NCBI GenBank assembly: GCA_000431835.1
Contig: HF987903.1
Coordinates: 1 to 39,270, forward strand
Length of the DNA stretch: 39,270 bases
From: Succinatimonas sp. CAG:777
Lineage (GTDB): Bacteria > Pseudomonadota > Gammaproteobacteria > Enterobacterales > Succinivibrionaceae
Direction: 5' to 3'
The notes below the pieces were generated by a model, which saw only the letters and a list, made by a program, of their open reading frames with translations, did not search any database and was not told the origin of the DNA. Position numbers and translations under genes: made by a program. This document shows, piece by piece, positions 7,535 to 14,584 of the stretch (the stretch's first letter is position 1; every line of letters begins with the position of its first letter).

Positions 7535-8563
7535 TTACTCAAAATGGGTTTTAACTTTGATTACAGTATCTACAATGTAGTCCTCTGGCTGTGTTCCAAT
7601 CTTATTTAGGTAGTCATGTAATTTCTTAATCACCTGATATCCCTGAACTACTGGAGACTGACAGATCACAAAGTCAATAATGTCATTCTTTACTAACTCT
7701 TTAGTGGTATAAATCTCGTCACAAGCTACTACAAAACGCTGATGAACAGCATCAGCGATAATTGCAGCCCCTAAACCACTTACACCTGAACCTGTTGCCA
7801 TATAAACGACGTTAATTTCTGGATGAGCTAAAAAGGCTTTCATGGTAACCTGCTGGGTTATGATATCCTGATCTTTACCTTCGATGACATCTACAATCTC
7901 AAAGTCGTTACGTCTTGCTTTAAGCTCTGAGATAAACCCTTCAACACGAGTTTTATGACCTAAGTGCTCTTTGTAACCTACAACAACTAAGATCTTTAAT
8001 GGAGTATTCTGACGACACTTATCTACCATAGTAGCTGCCACACGACCTGACTTTAAGTAATCAGGACCTACAAAGCACAGTCTCTTTGAGCCTGGCAGAT
8101 CATTATTCAATAGAACTACTGGATAGCCTTTTTCAGTTAACTCATCAATTTTTTTTCTCATTAAATCTGATTCAACAGAGCACAGTACAAATGCCTTACA
8201 ACCTGATTTTTCAAGTTCATCAATAGCTTCAATCTGCTTGTTTACGTCCCAGCCTTCCTGTTCTTTTAAAACAATATCAATACCAAGATCTTTAAATTCT
8301 CTTAAAGCCTGATCGATACCTTTCTTTAAATCATCAAAGAAAGGAGAATTGATGCTAGGAATAGTAATTCCTACGTAGTTAATACTCTTTTGAGCTGATA
8401 GAGCACGTCCTGCTCTGTTTGGAATATATCCTAATTCCTGTGCTAACTGACGGATCCTTTCAGAGGTTTTTGCGCTTACTTCATTCTTGTCATTGAGCGC
8501 ACGAGATACTGTTCCTATGGAAACACCAGAAGCTTTAGCTAAATCCTTTAAGGTTACGCTCAT
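7535..8563 (-). CDS. LacI-family transcriptional regulator (periplasmic-binding-protein type sensor)
   Basis: The protein of about 342 aa has an N-terminal LacI helix-turn-helix (VTLKDLAKASGVSIGTVSRALN, then the hinge helix PNRAGRALSAQ). A ribose-binding-protein-like sugar sensor domain follows, with GITIPSINSPFFDDLKKGI and VVYMATGSGVSGLGAA. The ATG at 8563 is chosen because GAGGA lies 5 bases upstream; an ATG at 8575 would put the same GAGGA inside the gene. The sensor resembles those of RbsR-like or periplasmic sugar-binding regulators, but the inducer is not identifiable. The promoter overlaps a LacI-type operator, so the gene probably represses itself. Neither neighbour (AGCS symporter gene, umuC-like gene) is an obvious sugar target. 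Confidence 0.9.
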   Translation of the reverse strand: MSVTLKDLAKASGVSIGTVSRALNDKNEVSAKTSERIRQLAQELGYIPNRAGRALSAQKSINYVGITIPSINSPFFDDLKKGIDQALREFKDLGIDIVLKEQEGWDVNKQIEAIDELEKSGCKAFVLCSVESDLMRKKIDELTEKGYPVVLLNNDLPGSKRLCFVGPDYLKSGRVAATMVDKCRQNTPLKILVVVGYKEHLGHKTRVEGFISELKARRNDFEIVDVIEGKDQDIITQQVTMKAFLAHPEINVVYMATGSGVSGLGAAIIADAVHQRFVVACDEIYTTKELVKNDIIDFVICQSPVVQGYQVIKKLHDYLNKIGTQPEDYIVDTVIKVKTHFE

Positions 8564-8575
8564 TTCATTCCTCAT

Positions 8576-8933
8576 CGAAAATTACGCAAACGATTACATT
8601 ACTTGTCTCATTATCGGTCAATTTTACAAAAAAATGTACTATTTTACCGTATATTTGCAAGTCCCTTAACAATTTTTAAGCAACATTTACGTTTTATTGT
8701 GCCTTTGCATTAGCTTTTTCTTGTATTGTTCACGTAACATTTCTTTTACGCAAAATTTTATTATTTTTACAACCTGCTGATAATTAACGCATAATTTGAG
8801 GATATTAAATTTTTCAAGATAAAACTAATTGTGATTTACATGTCTGTTTAATTGTTAATTATTATGATAATATTTATGCCAATCTTTTAAACTACTTCTT
8901 TTACAGGCGCAAGTTATATTTGGCAGTTAGAAA
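8576..8933. other. 358-bp AT-rich gap holding the regulator promoter
   Basis: The stretch carries the minus-strand promoter and operator of the LacI-family gene near its left end. The rest is AT-rich and I find no convincing ORF, RNA gene or LexA box (CTG-N10-CAG). A possible plus-strand promoter for the umuC-like gene is TTTACA-17 bp-ATTATT around 8836-8864, but it is weak. Confidence 0.5.
8586..8621 (-). promoter_or_regulatory. Promoter and overlapping operator of the LacI-family regulator
   Basis: On the minus strand, TTGACC (8616-8621), a 17-bp spacer and TGTAAT (8593-8598) form a good sigma-70 promoter. The operator-like GTAATCGTTTGC (8586-8597; GCAAACGATTAC on plus) overlaps the -10 and fits GNAANCGNTTNC. 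Binding there would block RNA polymerase directly, which suggests autorepression. Confidence 0.65.
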
Positions 8934-10232
8934 ATGACAGATACAAAAGTATTCAGCAAAGTTTATCTACTCTGTGACTGCAATAACTTCTTTGTGTCCT
9001 GTGAAAAGATCTTCAGGCCCGATCTGTCTAAAAGACCTGTTGCCGTACTCTCTAACAACGACGGTGTTGTAGTATCGCGCTCATATGAAACCAAAGCTCT
9101 AGGCATCGCTATGGGATCACCTGTATTTAAGATTGATAAAGAGATTAAAAAGTACAAGATCTCTTTGTTCTCCTCAAACTTCTCTTTGTATCTTGATATC
9201 TCAAACAGAGTGATGACTCTTTTAGAGAGATTTTGTAAAGATCTTGAAGTGTACTCTGTAGATGAGGCATTTCTTTCTTTTGAAAATATCTCTGAAGAAG
9301 AGGCTCTATCTATTGCCTATAAAGTAAAACATGCTGTAGCAACAGAAGTTGGTATTCCTGTGGGTATTGGTATAGCCAGAACCAAGACTTTAGCCAAACT
9401 CTCTAATAACTATGCAAAGTCTCATAAAAAGACTAACGGTGTGTACAGCATTCTTACAGACAGTCAAAGACAAAGACTGCTTTTAGATAATCCTATAAAA
9501 GAAGTTTGGGGTATTGGAAAGAATATGGAAGAGCATCTTTTAGGAGAAGGCTTTTCAAGTGCTTATGATTTAGCCAATGCTGATGCTAGCTATTTAGGAA
9601 AGAAGTACTCTGTTCAGATTGAACGCACTATCAAAGAATTAAACAACATCGATTGCATTGAGAGCATGTCTGAACCACAAAATCAGAATCAAATCATGTG
9701 GTCGCGCTCATTTAAAGACAGGATCTCCTCATATGATGATCTGTATGAAGCTTTATCAAATTATGTTGCAAAAGCATGTCAGAAGTTACGCTCGTTAAAC
9801 AAATATGCTCAAAAGATAGCTATCTCAATTAGAACATCTTACTTTGGAAACAAAGAAAAGTATTCTAATGAAGCTATCATGTCATTAGATATCCCCTGTG
9901 CTGATACCAGAGTCTTTATTGCAGCAGCAAGAGAGCTCTTAAATACAATTTATAAAGACGGCTATGAGTATATGAAAGCAGGTGTTGTTCTTTTTGATTT
10001 TAAAGACAGTCGAGAGTACCAATCTGATCTTTTTTCTGTAAATCCTGATAAAGAGGTTTTAGATAAAAGTGACAATTTAATGAAGACACTTGATAACATC
10101 AATGCTATCGAGCCAGATACTGTGTATTTGGGAGCTCAAAACAGACTAGTAAAACAGTCTCGTTTTAACGATCCTCAACATAAATCACCTCGGTATACCT
10201 CCTCATTTAAAGAATTACCTAAGGTGTTTTAA
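8934..10232 (+). CDS. umuC: UmuC-like Y-family DNA polymerase (Pol V catalytic subunit type)
   Basis: The 432-aa protein is a Y-family translesion polymerase of the UmuC branch. Catalytic motifs are VYLLCDCNNFFVSCEKIFRP (first aspartate D14), VLSNNDGVVVSRS, and the VYSVDEAFLSF motif III with paired acidic residues. GVGIPVGIGIARTKTLAKLSN-type helix-hairpin context is present (GIPVGIGIARTKTLAK). A UmuC-type little-finger region and a C-terminal segment (KAGVVLFDF...QSDLF) complete the usual length of about 422 aa. It would insert nucleotides opposite damaged bases. No umuD lies on either side, whereas umuDC is normally an operon. No LexA box is seen. The downstream repair gene suggests a small DNA-repair cluster. 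Confidence 0.92.
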   Translation: MTDTKVFSKVYLLCDCNNFFVSCEKIFRPDLSKRPVAVLSNNDGVVVSRSYETKALGIAMGSPVFKIDKEIKKYKISLFSSNFSLYLDISNRVMTLLERFCKDLEVYSVDEAFLSFENISEEEALSIAYKVKHAVATEVGIPVGIGIARTKTLAKLSNNYAKSHKKTNGVYSILTDSQRQRLLLDNPIKEVWGIGKNMEEHLLGEGFSSAYDLANADASYLGKKYSVQIERTIKELNNIDCIESMSEPQNQNQIMWSRSFKDRISSYDDLYEALSNYVAKACQKLRSLNKYAQKIAISIRTSYFGNKEKYSNEAIMSLDIPCADTRVFIAAARELLNTIYKDGYEYMKAGVVLFDFKDSREYQSDLFSVNPDKEVLDKSDNLMKTLDNINAIEPDTVYLGAQNRLVKQSRFNDPQHKSPRYTSSFKELPKVF

Positions 10233-10330
10233 GTGTAGCTACGAGTATGGTGTTTTTAGTATGGTTATAAATGTGGCTATAAGTGTGACTGTACACGAAT
10301 TCTAAGTATGACCAAATGTAAGGAATGAGC

Positions 10331-11053
10331 ATGACAAAAGATAACAACAAAAGAAACGCTGTACAGCAAAAGTTATTAGCTGAGCTTCAATCTTTGTCTG
10401 AAGTTAAATACAAAGAGTTCTCAGAAAAGTTAAGTCCTGGTGTTGCCATGCTGGGCGTTAGAAATCCCATAGTTCGCAAACTTGCTCAAAAATACCTAAA
10501 ACATGAAGATCCTGCCCTGCTGTTGCAACCATTACCACTTGATTCTACCTTTGAAGAGCGATTTTGCAGAGCGGTCTTTATTGCCAAAATTCCTATGGAA
10601 GTTGAAAAGAGACTTACCCTTATAAAGGAATTCTTACCTTTTATAAACGGATGGGCAATCTGTGATTGCCTGTGCTCACTTTTAAAAGAATGCAAAACTC
10701 ATATGGATGAGTACTACTCATTTGTAAAGCCATTGTTCTTACACCATAACAAACCGTTTGATATGCGCTTTGCTTGTGTGATGACTTTAGATTACTTTGC
10801 TAAAGATGAATATCTTGATGAGGTGTTTGAGTTAATAGAAAAGGTAGATACCACTGAGTACTACGTACACATGGGAGCTGCGTGGGCTATAGCAACCTTC
10901 TACTGTAAGTGTAATAAAGACAAGGTAACAAAGAAGCTAATCAGTTTAAAAACTGATAATAAGACCTACAATAAAGCTCTGCAGAAGATAAGGGAATCTT
11001 ATCTTCCGACAGAGGCTGAAAAGGAATTTATAAAGACTTTAAAACGAAAGTAG
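10331..11053 (+). CDS. DNA alkylation repair protein (AlkD-like, HEAT-repeat type)
   Basis: The protein of 240 aa belongs to the alkylation repair family PF08713, helical-repeat enzymes that excise alkylated bases. Visible hallmarks are GVRNPIVRKLAQKY, FINGWAICDCLCSLL, the MRFACVMTLDYF segment, YYVHMGAAWAIATFY and the C-terminal TYNKALQKIRESY. The ATG at 10331 is preferred over 10325 because AAGGA lies 6 bases upstream. It meets the GNAT gene tail to tail: the stop codons at 11051-11053 and 11054-11056 adjoin with no spacer. It follows the umuC-like gene by about 100 bases. Confidence 0.85.
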   Translation: MTKDNNKRNAVQQKLLAELQSLSEVKYKEFSEKLSPGVAMLGVRNPIVRKLAQKYLKHEDPALLLQPLPLDSTFEERFCRAVFIAKIPMEVEKRLTLIKEFLPFINGWAICDCLCSLLKECKTHMDEYYSFVKPLFLHHNKPFDMRFACVMTLDYFAKDEYLDEVFELIEKVDTTEYYVHMGAAWAIATFYCKCNKDKVTKKLISLKTDNKTYNKALQKIRESYLPTEAEKEFIKTLKRK

Positions 11054-11302
11054 TTAATGTCGTTCAAGCCAGGATTGAGCATAAGAGCAGGACTGATCTT
11101 TTTTAAATTTCAGTCCTTTTTCTTTTACAAATGAAGCACAGGCTTTCATAAGTTGTGAAGCTAATCCTCTGCCAGAAATTGCCTTTGGAACCTGTGTAGT
11201 TAATACATCAAATTCACCATTTTGAACATCATAGCAGATAAAAGCCTTATAGCCATCTTCTAAAAGGTAAAAGCTTTTAGTTTTCTCATCATGCTCTACC
11301 AT
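11054..11302 (-). CDS. Small GNAT-type N-acetyltransferase (PF14542-like)
   Basis: The 82-aa protein resembles the minimal GNAT proteins such as YidJ/YjdJ. An acidic strand pair (FICYDVQNGEFDVLTTQVP) comes first. The acetyl-CoA loop is ISGRGLASQLMKACASFV, and the end is CSYAQSWLERH, which matches the family's CSY-x-x-x-x-x-x-H ending. The ATG at 11302 is chosen because GGAGT lies 5-6 bases upstream; an ATG at 11314 has no ribosome binding site. The acetylated substrate is unknown. It shares its 3' boundary with the alkylation repair gene. Confidence 0.85.
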   Translation of the reverse strand: MVEHDEKTKSFYLLEDGYKAFICYDVQNGEFDVLTTQVPKAISGRGLASQLMKACASFVKEKGLKFKKDQSCSYAQSWLERH

Positions 11303-11328
11303 AATAGACTCCATATATTTCGTTTTGA

Positions 11329-11356
11329 TTGATTATTCTTTTACTTCAATTATAAT
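11329..11356 (+). promoter_or_regulatory. Promoter of tRNA-Ser
   Basis: TTGATT (11329-11334), a 16-bp spacer and a perfect TATAAT (11351-11356) place the start site about four bases before the mature tRNA. Confidence 0.7.
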
Positions 11357-11365
11357 GTCACTTAC

Positions 11366-11457
11366 GGAAAGATGGCAGAGCGGTTGAATGCATCGCACTC
11401 GAAATGCGACAATCATCAAATGATGATTCAGGAGTTCAAATCTCCTTCTTTCCGCCA
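11366..11457 (+). tRNA. tRNA-Ser (CGA)
   Basis: The acceptor stem GGAAAGA pairs with TCTTTCC, followed by discriminator G and an encoded CCA (11455-11457). The anticodon stem TCGCA/TGCGA encloses the loop CTCGAAA, giving anticodon CGA at 11400-11402. A long class II variable arm (AATCATCAAATGATGATT) and a T-arm with GTTCAAAT are present, as expected for tRNA-Ser. Confidence 0.96.
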
Positions 11458-11517
11458 TAATTCTCTTCAAAATTAAGCATAATTGCCAAAATGTTGTTAA
11501 ATACGATGGTTTCGTAA

Positions 11518-11667
11518 AAAATTAGGCCTGTAGATTTGGCGAGAAAAATGGGTGTAAAACCTCAGGAAGTTAACAGAATAATAGACTTAACACATAATAC
11601 AAGGATAGACACGATCCAAAAAGCACTTAATTCATTAGGAAAGAGTTTGACTCTTTCTTTATCATAA
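11518..11667 (+). pseudogene. 3' remnant of a HicB-type antitoxin gene
   Basis: This frame, with a possible ATG at 11548, reads RPVDLARKMGVKPQEVNRI and continues IDLTHNTRIDTIQKALNSLG to a stop at 11665-11667. This is the C-terminal helix-turn-helix of HicB antitoxins (LAxxLGVxPQEVNRLxDLxHxTxIDTLxxAL). The N-terminal HicB domain is missing because an in-frame stop lies at 11515-11517, and no hicA toxin gene is visible. It lies just 3' of tRNA-Ser. It is probably decaying debris of a hicAB module. Confidence 0.75.
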
Positions 11668-11672
11668 AGTTC

Positions 11673-11727
11673 AGCTATAAAAAGCCTCTAACCCCTCCTT
11701 GTGAGGGGTTAGAGGCTTTTTATAGCT
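11673..11727. terminator. Perfect 25-bp inverted repeat, probable bidirectional terminator
   Basis: Bases 11673-11697 and 11703-11727 are exact reverse complements over 25 bases, with a 5-nt loop (CTTGT). The stem core GCCTCTAACCCCTC/GAGGGGTTAGAGGC is GC-rich and is flanked by AAAAA on the left and TTTTT on the right, so both directions give a stem plus U-run. Pairing may continue through TCATAA/TTATGA with a bulge. It lies between the HicB remnant (plus) and the HicB-like gene (minus). Confidence 0.85.
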
Positions 11728-11732
11728 TATGA

Positions 11733-11996
11733 TTAAGCGAAATTGTTTTTGTTGACTAAAAATGGCACTTCAATAGAAATACTAACTTTTGAAATATCTT
11801 TTACATAGTCTTCTAGAAGAAGCAGAGCACACTCTTTGATATTAGCTCTCAATGAATCTAATAATTCGCTATCAGTATTAAGAGCTCTAAGATCAGAGAA
11901 AGCAACATAATAGCTCATTGAATCATGATCATATTTTGCAACTACTCTCAGTCTCAGTTTAAATCCTAACTTAGCAACTACTTTCCAAAGAGGCAT
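11733..11996 (-). CDS. HicB-like N-terminal domain protein without the helix-turn-helix
   Basis: The 87-aa protein contains LRVVAKYDHDSMSYYVAFSD followed by an alternating helix (SLRANIKECALLLLEDYV) and a final SIEVPFLVN strand. This is the fold pattern of HicB antitoxin N-terminal (partial RNase H-like) or DUF1902-type domains. The DNA-binding tail is absent; a HicB tail fragment lies on the opposite strand 66 bases away. The ATG at 11996 has no clear ribosome binding site, and the residues before LRVV are atypical, so the start and functionality are uncertain. No HicA partner is adjacent. Confidence 0.5.
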   Translation of the reverse strand: MPLWKVVAKLGFKLRLRVVAKYDHDSMSYYVAFSDLRALNTDSELLDSLRANIKECALLLLEDYVKDISKVSISIEVPFLVNKNNFA

Positions 11997-12049
11997 TCAT
12001 ACTCTGTAACGCATTTAAAACCTATTCACCATTTTTATTATCTGTAAAT

Positions 12050-12085
12050 ACAAAAACTCCCACCTTCATTATAAAGGTAGGAGCT
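12050..12085 (-). terminator. Terminator of ddh
   Basis: On the minus strand CTCCTACCTT (12073-12082) pairs with AAGGTGGGAG (12057-12066) with one G-T pair, followed by TTTTTG. It lies about 54 bases after the ddh stop codon. Confidence 0.8.
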
Positions 12086-12135
12086 TTAGATTGTCTTTAA
12101 TACTTTTCTCTTAAGCTTTGCTTAAGATGATTTTA

Positions 12136-13122
12136 TTAAAGCATGGTTGCTCGTAACTGCTCACCAGATAATGGTGATAAGTAAGCAGGAGCAATATCAA
12201 ATACAGTCTTACAGCCAGTTGCACCTTCTTTATATAGACGAGCAATAGCTCTTGTGTAAGCTGTGATTACGCTTGCAGTGAACTCTGGGTTTGAATCTAG
12301 CTTTAAGCTGTACTCAATGATGTGCTTGTGCTCGTTATTTACACCTGTAGCACCAGATCTAATTACGAAACCACCATGAGGAATACCTGAGTGGTTCTTG
12401 TTTAACTCTTCTTGTGAGATGAAGTTTACAGTGGTGTCGTAGTCAGCAAAGTAGTTAGGCATGGTCTTGATCTCATTCTCAACATAAGCAGGATCAGCGC
12501 CTTCCTCAAGAACAACATAGCATAAACGAGTGTGCTTCTGTCTTGTGGTTAATTCTGGATTTGAACCACTTCTTACGGCATCTAAAGCAGCCTGTACTGG
12601 GCAGGTGTACTGTCTAGCATCCTTAACACCTTTGATACGACGAATTGCGTCTGAGTGGCCCTGACTTACGCCCTTGCCCCAGAAGGTGTAATCTTTACCA
12701 TTTGGTAAAACTGCATTTGCATATAAACGGTTTAATGAGAACATGCCTGGATCCCAACCTGCTGAGATTAAAGCAATGTGGTTGCTCTTACGAGCTTCCT
12801 CATCAACTAACTTGAAGTGCTCAGGGATCTTTGCGTGAGTATCAAAGCTATCAATTACGTTAAACAGCTTTGCTAATTCTGGAGTCTGTGTTGGAAGATC
12901 AGTTGCACTACCACCACATAAGATCATTACATCAATCTTATCTTTGTATGAAGCAACATCTTTTACATTTACAACTGCTACATTTTTAGATGCAATCTTT
13001 AAAGCTGAAGGATCACGTCTTGTGAAAACAGCAACCAATTCCATATCATCAGCTGCATTAACTGCACACTCAATACCACGACCTAAGTTACCGTAGCCGT
13101 AAATACCAACTCTAGTTGTCAT
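12136..13122 (-). CDS. ddh: meso-Diaminopimelate D-dehydrogenase
   Basis: The 328-aa protein matches the usual length of NADPH-dependent meso-diaminopimelate dehydrogenase. This enzyme forms meso-diaminopimelate from tetrahydrodipicolinate and ammonia in one step, for lysine and peptidoglycan synthesis. The dinucleotide loop is VGIYGYGNLGRG at the N-terminus. Further signatures are VFTRRDP, ILCGGSATDLP, NVIDSFDTHAKIP, SAGWDPGMFSLNR, FWGKGVSQGHSDAIRRI and HGGFVIRSG. AAGGACA lies about 8 bases before the ATG. The gene stands alone with its own terminator. The direct dehydrogenase route is uncommon in Gammaproteobacteria, most of which use succinylated intermediates. Confidence 0.95.
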   Translation of the reverse strand: MTTRVGIYGYGNLGRGIECAVNAADDMELVAVFTRRDPSALKIASKNVAVVNVKDVASYKDKIDVMILCGGSATDLPTQTPELAKLFNVIDSFDTHAKIPEHFKLVDEEARKSNHIALISAGWDPGMFSLNRLYANAVLPNGKDYTFWGKGVSQGHSDAIRRIKGVKDARQYTCPVQAALDAVRSGSNPELTTRQKHTRLCYVVLEEGADPAYVENEIKTMPNYFADYDTTVNFISQEELNKNHSGIPHGGFVIRSGATGVNNEHKHIIEYSLKLDSNPEFTASVITAYTRAIARLYKEGATGCKTVFDIAPAYLSPLSGEQLRATML

Positions 13123-13312
13123 AATAATTTGTCCTTTATAGCCTGTTAGTAATGAGACTTTTGTCTCTTAATTTATTGTTCTAAAATGTAGCAAAATTTT
13201 ACTAAAAGGTCCATAAACGATCTTAAAATGCACTATTTTTGATCGTAATTTTACTTGTTTCAGATAAGGACAGAAGTGAGAGTTAAGAGAAATTCTAAAA
13301 AGATAGATGAGA

Positions 13313-13344
13313 AAACAAAAAACTCTGCTGACAGTGCAGCAGAG
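13313..13344 (-). terminator. Terminator of the galETK operon
   Basis: CTCTGCTG (13323-13330) and CAGCAGAG (13337-13344) form an 8-bp stem with a 6-nt loop, followed on the minus strand by TTTTTTG. It lies about 60 bases after the galK stop codon. Confidence 0.88.
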
Positions 13345-13404
13345 AAACTACTTTTGAACAGAGATTTATTACACTTTGAAAATTACTTTTGCAAGCTTTT
13401 TTTA

Positions 13405-14565
13405 TTAAAGCTTAGTAAAAGTTGCACCAGCACATGCTGTGGTCTCAAAGATGGTAGCATCAATGCCAGATACAGCCTTGTACTTAGCATTTACAGCATC
13501 TTTAACCTTTTGTACGTTCTTAGGCTCAACAACTGCTACTACGCAACCGCCAAAACCACCACCGGTCTGACGAACTGCAGCATATTCTTCACCTAAAGCT
13601 TCTTTTACGATCTCAACTAGAGCATCTGTCTCTTTTACAGTGATTTCAAAGTCATCACGCATTGAAACATGAGAAGCATACATTAACTTAGCTAAAGTCT
13701 TTAAGTCACCTGACTCAAATGCCTTTGAAGCGTCTAATACGCGCTGATCCTCAGTGATAACATGGCGAGCACGACGATAAGTTACATCATCCATCTTATC
13801 TTTGAACTTTTCTAACATCTCCATAGTTGCATCGCGTAATAGTGGTACACCCATGATTGATGCAGCCTTTTCACAGCTCTCACGACGATCGTTATACTCA
13901 GATCCTACTAACTGATGCTTGATATTTGAGTTAATAATCAAGATCACAAGATCCTTAGGAACTGCAACCTGGGTTAAACCGTAGCTCTTGCAGTCAATTC
14001 TTACTAAATGGTCAACAGTACCGTTAGCAGAAATTGCCTGATCCATGATGCCGCACTTCATACCGATGTAAGCTTCAGCAGCCTGACCCATTAGAGCGAT
14101 ATCCATTAAAGGAACATTAAGACCGAAAGCAGATGATACTAAATGTCCGAAGCAAACTTCTAATGAAGCTGATGATGACAGACCAGCTCCTGGTGGTACA
14201 TCACCTTTTATTGCAATATCAAGACCTTTTACCTTATCACCAAACTTCTGAGCTAACTGATAAGTTACACCGCGTAAGTAGTTAACCCATAACTTTGAAG
14301 GATGCTTTTCAATCTTTGAAGCAATTTCAAACTCGTCGTAGTCATTGTTCATGTCTACAGCTAGAATGCGCATCTTGTTGGTGCCATTCTCTTTAGCTAC
14401 CATGCAGGTACCATACTTAATAGCACATGGCAGAACGAAACCGCCATTGTAATCAGTGTGCTCACCGATGATGTTTACACGACCAGGTGCATATTCCTGC
14501 ATCTGAGGCTTAGTGCCGAATTTATCTTCAAAAGCCTTTAGGCAAATAGATTTAATATCTGACAT
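13405..14565 (-). CDS. galK: Galactokinase
   Basis: This cytoplasmic GHMP kinase phosphorylates alpha-D-galactose with ATP to galactose 1-phosphate, the first step of the Leloir pathway. The protein is 386 aa (E. coli GalK 382). The galactokinase signature APGRVNIIGEHTDYNGG is at residues 26-42. The GHMP phosphate loop VPPGAGLSSSAS is at residues 123-134, and the catalytic Asp in GIMDQ is at about residue 175. The C-terminal QTGGGFGGCVVA motif is present. AAGGA precedes the ATG. It is the last gene of galE-galT-galK, 19 bases after galT. A 7-bp AAGCTTT/AAAGCTT inverted repeat spans the stop codon. No galM follows. Confidence 0.97.
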   Translation of the reverse strand: MSDIKSICLKAFEDKFGTKPQMQEYAPGRVNIIGEHTDYNGGFVLPCAIKYGTCMVAKENGTNKMRILAVDMNNDYDEFEIASKIEKHPSKLWVNYLRGVTYQLAQKFGDKVKGLDIAIKGDVPPGAGLSSSASLEVCFGHLVSSAFGLNVPLMDIALMGQAAEAYIGMKCGIMDQAISANGTVDHLVRIDCKSYGLTQVAVPKDLVILIINSNIKHQLVGSEYNDRRESCEKAASIMGVPLLRDATMEMLEKFKDKMDDVTYRRARHVITEDQRVLDASKAFESGDLKTLAKLMYASHVSMRDDFEITVKETDALVEIVKEALGEEYAAVRQTGGGFGGCVVAVVEPKNVQKVKDAVNAKYKAVSGIDATIFETTACAGATFTKL

Positions 14566-14584
14566 AACTTAATCCTTTTGTCTG

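Noticed and set aside
8576..8933. LexA box or umuD upstream of the umuC-like gene
   Set aside because: No CTG-N10-CAG motif and no ORF resembling UmuD was found on either strand.
11458..12135. att-site duplication of the tRNA-Ser 3' end, and likewise of tRNA-Thr near 24870-25003
   Set aside because: I looked for repeats of the tRNA 3' ends at the far side of the accessory genes and saw none. No integrase gene is present.
13255..13596. 113-codon open frame overlapping the galK 3' end
   Set aside because: It runs through the gal operon terminator and antisense to galK; composition is not protein-like.
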